64,000 bases of DNA from Ooceraea biroi (lineage: Eukaryota; Arthropoda; Insecta; Hymenoptera; Formicidae): assembly GCF_003672135.1 (NCBI RefSeq), contig NC_039512.1:13036874-13100873 (forward strand), in the 5' to 3' direction. The translations under genes and the position numbers were made by a program. Shown piece by piece: positions 1-12,700 of the stretch. The notes beneath the pieces are model-generated. The model made no database searches. It saw nothing but the letters and a program-made list of their open reading frames with translations, and had not been told where the DNA came from. Each line of letters begins with the position of its first letter. The first letter of the stretch is position 1.

Positions 1-84
1 AATTATTGTTAAATATAATTCCAAGTAAACTTTATCAAGATGTTTTAAGGATAAAGAATGACTGTGTGGGCTTCTGAATTACAG

Positions 85-3000
85 ATAAAACGAGTAGTCG
101 GATTTGATGAGACTAAGAAGGAATTGAGCAAATGGAATGCTACTATTGCGAGAAACAGGACGGTAGAGCACTTGTCCTTCCCATTAAATCATGCCGCAAA
201 GATGAAGAATTCTCCTACCACGGAATATCTGAAAAGATTTCGGATTAAGTCGGATCTTATGAAGAGACTGGAAGAGGTGGATCCATCTGTGCAATTTCCT
301 GCAATGGAGCAGGAAAAAGATGACAAAGACGAAAATGTATACCAAGATATCAAAACGCAAATGATAGACAAGAGAAAAGAAGCGGCTAGACTCAGAGCAT
401 TGCAGGTATGGAAAAAATAGTTTGCAACACAATTATCATCAGCATATATGTTAAAACTATAACTAACGCTGATGAGAAATCGGTTTTACCGTTTTTGCAT
501 TCTTAGTCGTACAAAGAGGCGAAGGCACGCCGTCAGCGCAAGATCAAAAGTAAAAAGTTCCATCGTATCCAAAGAAAGGAAAAAGTTAAGCAGCAGTTGA
601 AGGACTTTGAGAAGCTGCAAAAAGTTGATCCGCAGGAGGCACTGACCAAGTTAGACCAATTGGATAGGAGCCGCGCGGAGGAGCGAATGTCACTAAGACA
701 CAAGAACACTGGGAAATGGGCGAAAAATAAGCAGATTAGAGCAAAATACGACAACGATGTGAGTTCGCTTCTTTTGTTGTAAAATTCAAAAGAAATACAT
801 TTCACTTGGAAGAACCATCTCGAATTTTAGTAAATGCATTAACGAATGTTTTCAGACTCGACAAGTACTTGCTGAGCAGCTGGCAATTGGCAGAGAATTA
901 ACGCAGAAGATACGAATGGCCGACAGTGATGAAGAAAACGAGGAAGACCAGGTCCCCTTCGTAATTTCGAAAGAAAATAAAGACAACTCGTCGCAGGGCG
1001 TAAAGACCAAGTCCGAAATTAACGAATTCATACAGAGTTATCGGACATACTGGGATAAGAAGAATCAGGAAGAAAAAGAGAAGAAAGTCTCAAAGACTGC
1101 TAGTGAATCTAATTCTGATAAAAACTGCTCATTATCGAAGAACAAATCAGAAAAACAGAACTCTGATGAAGCAAGTAAAAGTAAAGAGGGTAAGCACTTG
1201 CATATCTTTATTTTTTCTATTGCTAAAATTTTATAATTTTATAATTAGTTATTTTTTTAAATATATATTTTTAATATACATATATATATATATATTTGTT
1301 GAACAATTTAGATAATTCTGCAAATGAGGAAACTAAAGAGTCTGAAATTAAAGAAGAGAGCAAAAATTTCGGTAATTCTGCAAGTCAGAAAACAAAAGAA
1401 TCTGTTAAAATTAAAAGAGAAAATAAAGGGAATGCACGATGTACTATAGTTTCAGAGGAGATACTATTAGATAAAGTGAAGTTATGCAAGAACGTAACAA
1501 ACAATATTTCGACAAATACGATAAATAAAGTGATAAATTCGGCAAATAAAGAAGCAAATACGACGAATAAAGAGGCAAATATAACAAATAAAGAGATAAG
1601 TACGGTAAATAAAAAGGCAAATACGGCAAATAAAGAGGCAAATACGAGAAAGAAAGAGATAAATACCGCAAATAAAGAAGCAAATATAGCAAATACAAAG
1701 GCAAATAGGACAAGTAAAGAGGCAAAGGATAAAAAGCGCAAAAACTTCTGTAACGATGCGTGTATGTCTGTATGGGATGTTGAAGAAGTACAATCTAATG
1801 AGGAAACAAAAGACAAACGGTGTAATAAAAAATCCAAGATATCCAAACTGCAAAGTATAGATGAAATGTTTGACTTATTGGAAGAAAATATTCAGCGTAA
1901 AGCAGATCTAAAACTCCAGAAAGCCAAGAAGAAACGTGAGATCAACAGCAAGAAGAAAATAAAGAAGCAAGAGGAGAAGAAGAAAAAGGAGGAAGAGAGT
2001 GAAGATAACGAAGACATTCCGGATCTTGAATTTACAAATTTCAACCCTAAACCTATTTTGGACCAATCATTGGACGAAACAATTGCTGCAGAATCTCTGC
2101 AGGAAGACAATCGGATAAATTTGATGAAAATAGCTAACACAGAGCAGGAACCACTCGACAAGTCGAATGATCAAAAAACGGTAGACCTCGACAAGTATGA
2201 TAATATTAAACCGAAAGATTTGGAGACACAACTGCCAGACCTTTCGGATGATGAAGGTACGGTAGACAACACTGCACCAGAAGACGGAATAGACGAATAT
2301 CAATCGAATAGAATTCAATTGACTGAAATGGTTTACGATACGTTCGCGGAGGATGGCCAAGAGGACTTTACGAAAGAGAAGGAAGAAGAGGTATGTTGTT
2401 CGAATCTTAAACTATAAAAGTATTAAGTAATCTATGTATCACAAAATAAAACAGAAAGAAACAGGGAGAAATTACAGAAACTATTGTAAGAACGCAATAT
2501 ATTTAAACTGTTTGCAGAGTAAGAATAAGCAGCCGGAAAACTCGGATGGAACTATGCCTGGGTGGGGAAGCTGGAGCGGGCCAAACATCACGAAGAATAA
2601 GAGGAATCGTCGGAAGAAGCAAACTATCCTTCTTAACGTCCCTAACGAGGCGCCACGTAAGGACGAGAACAAAGGCAAGCTGATCATTTTCGAGGATACG
2701 AACAAAAAGTTGAAGGAGCATCTGGTCAGCGAGTTGCCGTATCCGTTCACAACAGTTAACGACTACGAGGCGACTCTCAGGGCACCTGTCAGCAGAACGT
2801 TTGTCCCGGAAAACGCTCATCGGCGCCTGATTCAGCCGGCAGTGGAAACGAAGATCGGTCAGGTGATTGAGCCAATGGATGAAGACGTGTTGGTGAAGAA
2901 GCAACCGATGGTAAAGAAACCGCAGAAGCGAGGCATCGATAAGAAGAGTAACAGTAAAAGATCTATTGTAAAAAACAATAAGAAAAGGCGTGTAAATTAG
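85..3000 (+). CDS. Utp14: UTP14 homologue, U3 snoRNP / SSU processome component (5' partial)
   Basis: UTP14 acts in the nucleolus in the 90S pre-ribosome, where it activates the DEAH helicase Dhr1/DHX37 that releases U3 snoRNA from pre-18S rRNA. Exons read by phase: 85-405, 507-758, 856-1189, 1312-2390, 2518-3000 (822 residues plus stop). The first follows acceptor TTACAG at 79-84. Family marks are an early LSKW...RNR...LSFPL block, a basic EAKARRQRKIKSKKFHR block at the start of exon 2, and the PGWGSWSGP signature in exon 5, followed by a Lys/Arg-rich tail. Human UTP14A has about 100 or more residues before the first block, so N-terminal exon(s) probably lie left of the window. An ATG at 58 exists but sits before a good acceptor. 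Exon 4 is very Lys/Glu/Asn-rich and carries a repeat insert, which makes the protein longer than usual. A possible poly(A) signal AATAAA lies at 3004-3009. Confidence 0.9.
1510..1735 (+). repeat. coding minisatellite in UTP14 exon 4 (NKEAN-type repeats)
   Basis: About a dozen degenerate units built on AAT AAA GAG GCA AAT ACG encode repeats such as ANKEANT and NKEANI. The frame stays open throughout, so unit changes have kept multiples of three. The block separates the conserved N-terminal part from the acidic centre of the protein and has no counterpart in the human protein as I remember it. Confidence 0.8.
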
Positions 3001-3558
3001 TAAAATAAAAAAAAATGTATAAATTAATAATAGTACATTTTAATTTTTTTTTTAATAATATTTCATACCTTTCGAATTTTAAGTTGCATGATTTGTCATG
3101 TATGTAGTGGATAATCAGTATCTTTCCCATTGCTCTCCCATTGCAAATAGCAAGATACTATCGATTCGTTAACTCTAAGCTCTGCAAGCTCTTTTAATAT
3201 TTGCTACGAGTTTTCGTCGAGCAACGCTGTCAATTCGGTTTCCATCTGTTTATGACCTTGTGTCGTAGTTAATTTTATTACGACATAATTTAATTGAATT
3301 TCGCGATGATGAACACGAAACCACCCGCCACCGTAAATTTGTACGCGGCGCAATTCACGCCGCGGCACGTCACGCCGTCTGTTGGCAGCCGGCGCGCGCT
3401 TGATTCCGCGCGGCGCCGTTCGTGGCGCCACGCTGCAGACGCGCGCGAACCGTGCAGCGAACGACACACGGCGCAGCGCAGCGCAGCGGTTGGCTGGTGG
3501 TGGCGGCGTGCGGCGGCGGCGGCGCAGCGTGGCTGGCAGCACCGGCGGCACTCGTCCG
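3001..3558. other. UTP14-SamDC intergenic region, AT-rich then abruptly CpG-rich
   Basis: The first 300 bases are AT-rich 3' flank of UTP14. From about 3340 the sequence becomes strongly GC- and CpG-rich with GCG/CGGCGG runs, typical of an unmethylated insect promoter. Open frames here in both strands are products of low stop density and do not resemble proteins. Confidence 0.5.
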
Positions 3559-3600
3559 TCAGTCAATCAGTGTGCTTCTGGCGTGGTCAGTGTGTCAGAG
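3555..3600 (+). promoter_or_regulatory. candidate initiator cluster of SamDC
   Basis: Arthropod initiator-like TCAGT motifs occur at 3559-3563 and 3567-3571, with further TCAGT copies just downstream, inside the CpG-rich block and about 200 bases before the SamDC ATG. No TATA box is evident. Placement of the start site is inference from motif and position. Confidence 0.35.
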
Positions 3601-3773
3601 TCAGTCTACGATCACGCGTCACTAGGAATAGTGTTGGTCGGCTCCGTGTACTCCCGTATTCGCAAAGTCGAGTCGGCAGCGTGAGACAGACGGGCCAAAA
3701 GAGAGGAAAAAAAAACGAGACGAGGACGCATCGCGTGCCGCACCGCATTTCGGACGGACGATCACGGCAGAGG

Positions 3774-6700
3774 ATGGCGGACACCAAGGACGACTCCGCC
3801 GACAATGTGCAGTTCTTCGAGGGCGTCGAGAAGCTTCTCGAGATCTGGTTCACCAGCTCCAAGGGCCTGAAGCAGCACCAGGGCGATCTCCGACAAATAC
3901 CGCGGTAAGTACGCCGACCGCCGGCGTCTCGCTGCCTGCTCTATTCCACCGCCTCTTCCTCTTCTTCATTCTCCCCGCGAGACCGATGACAGTCGACGCC
4001 GGCCAGCCAGGACGGACGACAACGACAACGACAACGGCGACGACGGCGATGAGCCGCGCCGGCGTCAACCGTTCCGAGTCGCGGAGGCTACGCTGATTGC
4101 TCACGTCGTCCCGGTCGATGTCGGTGTACGCGCGTGTACTTATTTTCTTATCTTACTTATATAGTTCCTTATCTTTTTTCTCTCTTGATAATTCTCTCTG
4201 AAATTACAAGCGCGAAAAAACACGCACGCTGCACGAATTGTAGAGCATTACGGGGTTTGTCGCGGACGAGATTGACTCACGTTTTGAAACGTAGAACTTC
4301 TTCTACGGCAGACAAGCAACAATAACTAGACAGACAAATGATGATTTGAGGCGATAAAACTCTTTCATGAAATTTTGCCCATCAAGAGTCGCAAAAAATC
4401 GCTCCATTAACGATTCGAGTCATTACGCAAAGAAACGCCACTTGTGTCGCTTGTTATCGATGAATGATTAAAAAGTTAAAATCCTAAAATGGCTGTGCGC
4501 GAGTTTCGCATCTCTTTCGCAAGTTTAGAAATGCAAAAACTGCTCTCATTTTCGGATGTTGCGTTCGGACTGCGCAAGTTTGACCGCCGTAATTGTCAGC
4601 CCGGAACAATTCAACGCTGTTTTGCAGATCGATGTGTGGGAAGGAAACGCGAATTTGCGGGTCTTTAAACGGTACCTAAAGCGGGTTCTACAATGAGAAT
4701 TTGGCCCGGTTGCTTAACTTTAATCGTAGCTTAACTCACTCTTCGTTTCTTTTTAATTGCCCGTTATAGAAAAAGATGAAAAGCTACGGTTAAAGTTAAG
4801 CGGCGTTGGTGCAACCGGGCCTTCAAGATATAAACCTTAAGCTTTAAGCTTTAAGCTTTAAGCTTTAAGCTGTAAAAAATTGATCACAGTCGATCACAGA
4901 AGGTGAAAAAAGAAATCGACTGTGACTGGTCAATTTCTTATGATTTGAAAGCTTAGTTTTATAGATATAAAACTTAAGCTTTAAGCTTAGAACCCGTTTA
5001 ACGCGCCTGACGATAATGCGCCAAGTTTCAAACTTTAAGTCACTTTTTGAATCATCATAACGTTAACCTTGCCTGCAACAGTCGAGCAATATTTCTTCAG
5101 CGAGTACCGCCCGGCTGCGCAGTATCAATCACCTGAATATCAATCAAGATAACGGAAAGTAACACGATCAATAAACGAAGGAGATCGCAGGAAATCGCCG
5201 AAAAAGCTTCAGCTGACCCGCATCCACATGTGGTGGCCGCGCAGCAATTATGTAATCCGCCGCGGATTAATAGCGTTCACACGAACGGCGAACCGCGACC
5301 GTGCTCCGCCGGGATCCGGTTGCTCGCGATTGTTGATGCTGCTACGTTCAGTGTGTCGTTGAACCGCATAGACGCACCTTGCGAGTTGCCCCGCGATGCG
5401 ACCACTGTTTATTTTTGCATATAGCGGCGACAATAAATTTAGAAGTCCGCCCTGCCACCGGCCAATGAGCTGGCCAGCTCACGCCGGGATGCCGAGGGCA
5501 GTTCGAAGACACGTCTCGTGATCGCAATCGTAAAAAGAGTGTAGAAGCTTTGATTCAGTTTCAGTTAACACAATGAGATAAGACAAGTTTGTCTAATTTT
5601 GTTGGTCGTCACGGTTGGTCAGCCTGGAGCTTAATCGTTTCGGTGGAGGATTAATCTTCCGAGTGTCAAATGATTGTTGAGTTTCGGTCGCGATAAGCGG
5701 ATTTCGTGCTATGTTATTCACGTTATTGGCACGCAACCCTGTTGCAATATATGAAGTAATAGATGAAAGTCTCACGTGCGCACGTGAAGTAATGCGATTG
5801 GAGAATCGGCGTTCTACAAAAGCTTTCGCATTTTGAATGGAATTTTCAAGTATTGATATAGTAACTATATACTATATTATAGTTTATCAAATGCTGTGCA
5901 AACTTCATGATATTAGGCGCTTGCAAACGTCGATAAGGTCGCAAGCAGACGGAAAGTAACGAATTGAAAGCGTTGCTTCGAGAAAAACTCGTTCTAAACG
6001 TTAAAAGAGCTTTCAGGGCAGTTTAAAGTTAATCAAGAATCAAGAATATCCGGCCATTTAAAAGCGCGGGAAAGATTCAAAGGGAAGAAAGATGGCTTTA
6101 ATATAATACGAACTTGTGCAAGCACCTATATATATGCTAGAAATTTCGAGCTTCATAAATTGTTTAGAAGAGTGGACTGTTTCTTTGTCGTCTGATCTGT
6201 TTCGACGAATTGTTATCGTATAAGATCTTGATAGTGAGATACAATTATTCGTCGCGCACGTATATCGATATAAATATCGAAAACGCTTCTCGACCTAAGA
6301 ATATAAGAAGCGCACTTGTAATCTTATCGTATTTCTATTGTACAAATTTCTATCATTTGTCAACATCAACTATATCATCACGATACGTTTTGATAAGTCT
6401 TTAAATAATTATTTGAAATTCTCGGTCGACCAGGTCGGTTTTCTGAGTCGCTTCATGTTTTCGGGATCATTCAATCAAAATGCCAAAGAATTGCATTTCA
6501 TTTTTGCAGGCAAAAGTGGGAATCGTTGCTGAAGATAGTCCGTTGCGAGATCATCAGCTTCTGCCACAATGATTTAGTGGATGCCTATGTCCTCAGGTAA
6601 GTTCTGTTTACTATCGAGCTGAGATTAATAATATTAGGCCCATGCTTAAGTTCTTGCTGATAGGTCGATGAATGGATCGCTTCAAAAGGTGACTCACGAA

Positions 6701-9700
6701 TATCCCGCTATTCAAACGCCACAGGAAAGATTCAAAAGGAAGAAAAATAGCTTTTCATGAAAAAGATCCAGGTGAAAGGAAGATAGCTTTAATATTATTG
6801 TGTGCGTCGAGCCGAAGCACAGCCGGACGCAACATTTACGGCTTCTACAATATCATACGAAGAAGCACTTATATCTCTAGAAATTTCGAGCTTTCTTTGG
6901 TATTCGCATGTTGCCGGAAATATGGGGAAAAAGTCGTAGAAAACTATAGAAAATGTTTTGATCGATTGATCGATCATGCTGTATTGTATTGATTTATGCT
7001 GTATCGATTGTTTCATTTCAAAACAAGAAAAATTGCAAAATCAGCAAGAACTTATGCACCAGCCTAATAATAATACTTGCATTCAGATAATAAACCGAGC
7101 CGAGCCGAGAGAGATAACTGCCCCTAACTAAGAAAGAACCTTCTCTCCGACTAATCCCGAGCAGTCTACCGGATTTAATCTCCACGGATCTTATCGGATC
7201 TCCATTTTTGCGGCGAATTGTGCCAATCTGCTGATTATAGCGCGAACTGATCAGAACGTCATTCAGCAAACGATGCGTTATTATGTTTATCTTAATGTCT
7301 CGCGCACGATGACGCTTCTTCCATTCAAGCTAATGGGCAATCTCGGTCGGAGTAGGATTCTTCCACATGTGCTTACGTGATCTTCTCAACGTTGCTCTCA
7401 CCGCTGCGTGCTGGTGACATTCGTAGAAGCGACACTGCGGTATCAGCCGGTTGATGCTGATACTGTTGGGTTTAATTAAAACGCTCATTTTCAGGCAGTA
7501 TTTATTATCATTATATTGAAAAAAGGAGATCAAGATCATTCGTGTGATCACTGCGAACACCTTTCGGCAGCTTAATGAAACTTAACGTAACATTCAGTTT
7601 TGAAAATATTCAAGAATATTTCGGACTCGAAGCGAGCTTCTTTCAATCCTCTGACGACGTAGGGGGTGAGGAGTGAGCGCGGGTCGCTGGGGTCGCGAGG
7701 AACGGCGCAATTTTTCGTGACGCGCAAAGCAAGTCAAGGAGGTGCGGGGAGAGCGCGGGGCGTCCCCAGGAGAGAAAGGGAGAGAGCGAGAGAGAAAGAG
7801 AGAGAGGCACTCACCCGTGCCCGTGTGCCGGTGTGGTTAATCGATATATCGAATTGTTTTGATGGAAGAGAGGTGCACCGTCCGCGGCGGCCCGGCCGGC
7901 CGCGTCGCGACGTGCCCCGGTTCCAGAATATTCGAGGGTGCACACGCGGGTGAGGTTGACCCAGCTGCTGCTGCTGATGCCGATCCGCCCCTATAAATAA
8001 ACATGGTCAAGGTGACACTTTCGCGCGTTTCATCCCCGAATTAACCGCGGACTGTCCTTATCGAGCCACCCTCGGGGCTCGGACGCCGATTCCGGTCGGA
8101 TGACAAGTGCCATCCAGACGCGGGTGGTACTTGTACTTGTACAAGTATACTTGTTATTGCTGTTGCAATGTCTTCCTTGGTAGTGAAAATCTACCAGCTC
8201 CTCGCTAGGACTCTTGATAATGTATGTCAGAATGCTATAAATAACAGGATCCAGCACTTGTTAAACGTGCTCTTTTTATTGCATTTTATTATCCTTCGAC
8301 CCAATAATAGAAGAGACGAGACTAACAAAAGTCGATCTTTTTTTTCCGACGATAATTCTGTAGATTTTTGACTTTGTTTTATTTGTTAATCAGAAATACA
8401 ATTTCAGAATAATCCTCACTAAAACAGTCCAACAGGAGTAAAAATAGCCATTCAAGAAAGAAACGTGACATTTCGAGTTTTGTCGAGGACTTCACAGTTG
8501 GCCGAGATATGTCTTCCCTTTTCAATATCCAATATATTGACTTAAAAAGACACATGTTGTTTGTCTCATTGTTTGTTCTTCTTTTTTGTTGTGATTCTCA
8601 CTTTCATCGGTTCCGATTCAAAATCAATTGTCTCTGTACGTGTTCCAAACATGCTCGATCTCGTCATCTGCCCTAGACCTTTGCGCTCGGCTTTTTCGTT
8701 TTTAGTCCGCTTAAGGACAAATTTAATGTGACAAGATATAACTAATAACAGCAATAATAGGTGTACTTAAAATATTTAACTCGAGATATTGATCTCATTT
8801 TTCTCTCAAGACATTAGAACATCGTTTACAGTTTGGTGACACGATAACGGTTAAACAAATTATTATGACATCGTCATGTTTCTTTATCAGTATTGTTATC
8901 AGTAATAGTCTTACTATTACCACACAAGGATCACTGACACATATTCAAGTTTTATTCACACACACACTGAGAGTCCTATTTCATTATTTAGTAATATTTT
9001 ATATATATATAAGAGAGAGAGAGAGTCACACGCATATTGGAATGTGTGTCAGTGATCCTTATGTGGTAACAGTAAGACTATTATCGATAATAATACTGAT
9101 AAAGAAACATGAGACGATGTCATAATAATTTGTTAAACCGTTATCGCGCCACCAAACTGTTTTAATGTCCTGAGGAAAACATAAGATCAATATCTCGAGT
9201 TAAATATTTTAATTATACCTACTATTGTTGCTATTATACCTTTATCTTGTCACTTTAGATAAATAATAAACTTTATCAATTTATAGAACGACATTATCTT
9301 TTTTCAAGTTAAACGGAAGGTAGAACCTTGACGTTGTTATCGGCATATATTTCTATGATTTATCATGAGTGAATTCAAATATCAAACCTTTTTTCGACCC
9401 CTTTTCGGATCCTCCTCAGTAACAGTGATACTAATCATTATGAAAACCGGAGAATTCGAAATAGGATCGAAACATTTGATATCTTAATTCATGTACTATA
9501 TAAGCCGTACAAGAAGCCACTGATAACTGTATCAGCCAAGGTTCTGACTGGCCCATTTAATTTCAAAATTATGACAGAGCCTTCAATTAGTGAAACATAA
9601 GTCTCATTATTCGTTCTTCTATTCTATTATGACTCATAATGTTTTCTTGGTTACTTCCATTTATCTTTGTTATTGAAAACGCATTATTTTATTCTATTAT

Positions 9701-12700
9701 TTCGATGCAAAGCATCGAAATTGTTTATGTTCACGGAATGTCTATGCGGCATGTTTCTTTCACCATACATTTGTCGCACTTTCATTTAAACTTTGGTAAG
9801 AAGCTTAAGTGTCGTTATCGTTTCTCACATAGTCTTCGCGAAGAATCTTAGGGTCAATGTCTATCACCGATAACCCCGCTACCAATCTATTTTTAAATAA
9901 ATTTTTATGATAATCCTACTTTCCGGCTTTCACTCAAGTGCGAGGAAATAGAAATGCAAATACTATAATAAGCATATTTGCTTATTATAGTATTATATGA
10001 ATGTTAGATTAACGTTCAGTTTGAAATAATCAACTTTGCAACTATCGGAAATGTAAGATATCGAAAATATCTCTTTTAATAAATAAAGGGATAAGTTCAT
10101 AAATAAAATATTAAATAAATATTACATATTATTATATTTCATAAATATAAATAAAGTTCCATATTTTAATTACAAAACTATAATTAAAGAAAGAAAGAAA
10201 GAAAGAAAGACACAAAAATTTAGAAGAGAGCGTAGAATCTCGAATTTATTCTGATATCTAGAATTGACAGATGCTGAAAATATCGGTTTTCAGTTTTCCG
10301 CACAATTAGAGCAACATTAGCAAATACTTCCGCAAGTGGGCCACTGGATAAAGCGAATACCTTTTAGCGGTTCTTAAATCATTATCAGGGGGTACAATTA
10401 TCTATGAATGAATTATCGGCATAACGATAACGTGCCGGCATAATTTCCGACACGTTGACGTAACAGCGGGGTTCACGTGCCGACCCTCTGCTTCCTCTTC
10501 GCGAATATCTGCGAGTTCCGCGAGCTGTCTTCGTGCACTCACTCTGTCTAATAGTGAAGCGCGGTCCAGAAATAGCAACGGCGACAAAAGCCAAACAAAT
10601 ATCTTTTAATAACTTTCATTCTTCGCTGACCTTCGGGATGGCACGTGCAATCCCTAGTACGTATCCTGATCCTGATGGTATCTTCCAGCGATTACCAGAA
10701 GCTATCGGTATCAGGATTACTTACTCCCTATTAGAGGAATTAGATCGGATCGGATGTAATTAGACAGAGCAAGTAGGACAAGAAAAGGACTGGAACAAGA
10801 TTAATTCGGCTATTCTGTAACACGTTGTAATCTCTGATGACCTGAAGCATCATGGATTCCGCTATTACAATTATAAATCATGCGTTAGTGAACAGAACAT
10901 CGATTTGTGTATCTTGAAACTGTAACAGTCATGTTGCAGGAGGTTCCTTGTTAGGATAAAAGGTACAAATACGCTGATAAAAACAAATTTACAGAAGCGT
11001 AATGTCTTCCTCTCGAGTACCGGTGCGTCGATATGAAAGCGATACGAGGCGTTCGGGCGCGAAATCTGTCAAGTGACGGCAATAAAATTTTAGAGCCTCT
11101 CTCTCTACTTAAACCTAGTTGCAGGTAGTTGCGCTACATATTTTCCACCTTTTTACTCTTTTTTTTCCTTTATTATATTTTATTACTTTTATTATTTTTG
11201 TACTTTCAGCGTGAGCGGAACGTGTTGTTCACGTCACTAGCACAATGTTTCTTTTATTTTCCTCATCTTCTTTGATCTTTTTTATTTTGCAGAAAAACGC
11301 AAAATTTTCAAGATTGCCGCTTAACAGGTTCTACGTCCGAACGCCTCGAGAACGCCTAAGCACATTTACGCAAGATATTGTGAGTTTCCGCGCGCAAATA
11401 TTATGATTGGCAATTGATGAGCGATTGGCACGCGAGACACCGAGAAATGTGCGAATTATGCAAATGCGTCGGTAATCTGCGGTTTAACAACAGTAATGGC
11501 TAATATTGTCCGTGTTGTTCGCAGCGAAAGCAGCATGTTCGTGTCCAAGCGCAGACTCATCCTGAAAACCTGCGGCACTACTACGCCTCTGCAGTGCCTG
11601 GAGCCACTTCTGGAGCTCGTTGAGGAGTACACAGGCTTCGACGACGTCGAGGTAGGAACAATGCCAAAAAAATGACGTCGGGAAATTTGACGGCGAGTTG
11701 ATCATGACGGAGATCGCCGTCCTTTGGGATGCTACCCTTCGTCGTACGTGCGTCGTTTAGCGTCTCACGCGAGCGGTTTAGCTATATAACTTGACCTAGT
11801 GTGCACAGGGGATAAGAAACGTGACTATACGTATCTCTCCGTCGCGCGAAACACGTCTCTCTGCCTCCTCTGCTCTGGTTTATCGATCTCACCTTATCTC
11901 CGACGCGATATACCTGCGGCCCACCCTCGGCCGAAATGTGCGTCTCCGCTCATGATCGCTCCGCCGTGACTATTGCTGTGATGAATTTCTTCTTGGTTTG
12001 ATGAACGTCGGATGAAAGATGAAGTCTACTTATGAAGGAAATTATATATTACTAAATGAATAAAAGGTGAAAAGAGGAATAATATGAATAATGAGTGATA
12101 ATGATAATACCTACTACCGGAAACGGTTACAAGTAAATATTAATTAATAATATTAACGGTTAAAATAAATATTATCCGATCGCGCGCTAATAGGTAATTG
12201 ATACGTTCCTCATCATTTTCCACTCGAGTCTTTTTTTTTCTTGCTCGCTCAGGATTAGCCACGCCAGTCTAGGTCCTGTGCGAAATCGATATTATTCTTC
12301 ATGATCGGCATTAATAATCGCATTCTTACTGCGCTTGTTGCAGAATGTATTTTATTCCCGGAAGAATTATAAGAAACCGCAGCTCCAAATATCACCGCAT
12401 CAGACGTTTGAAGAGGAAGTTGCTCTGTTGGATTCCCTCTTTCCGGGTAATTATATTCGTTTTTACATGGTTTTTGTAAATAATTATATATTTTGTCGTT
12501 ATTAAATATATCGTTTTGCACAAGAGTCTCGAAATGAAAATTTTTTAGAGCTTATTTCGATGCCATCGCGTTATTGATTATCTGAGATTGAAAAGTTTGA
12601 GCGTCAGAGACCAAAGACGTCCGACAACAGTGATAAACTTGAAGGTTTCTGAAAATCATTTCATTACGTTTGTTTACGTTCCAGATGGCGAGGCTTATTG

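Noticed and set aside
1385..1846. Antisense ORFs of 90-150 codons over UTP14 exon 4
   Set aside because: They mirror the AAT/AAA-rich coding repeat and read as Phe/Ile/Leu low complexity.
3294..3773. In-frame open stretch upstream of the SamDC ATG as an N-terminal extension
   Set aside because: Very GC-rich, encodes Arg/Ala low-complexity sequence, and probably lies largely upstream of the transcription start. The ATG at 3774 gives the expected family N-terminus.
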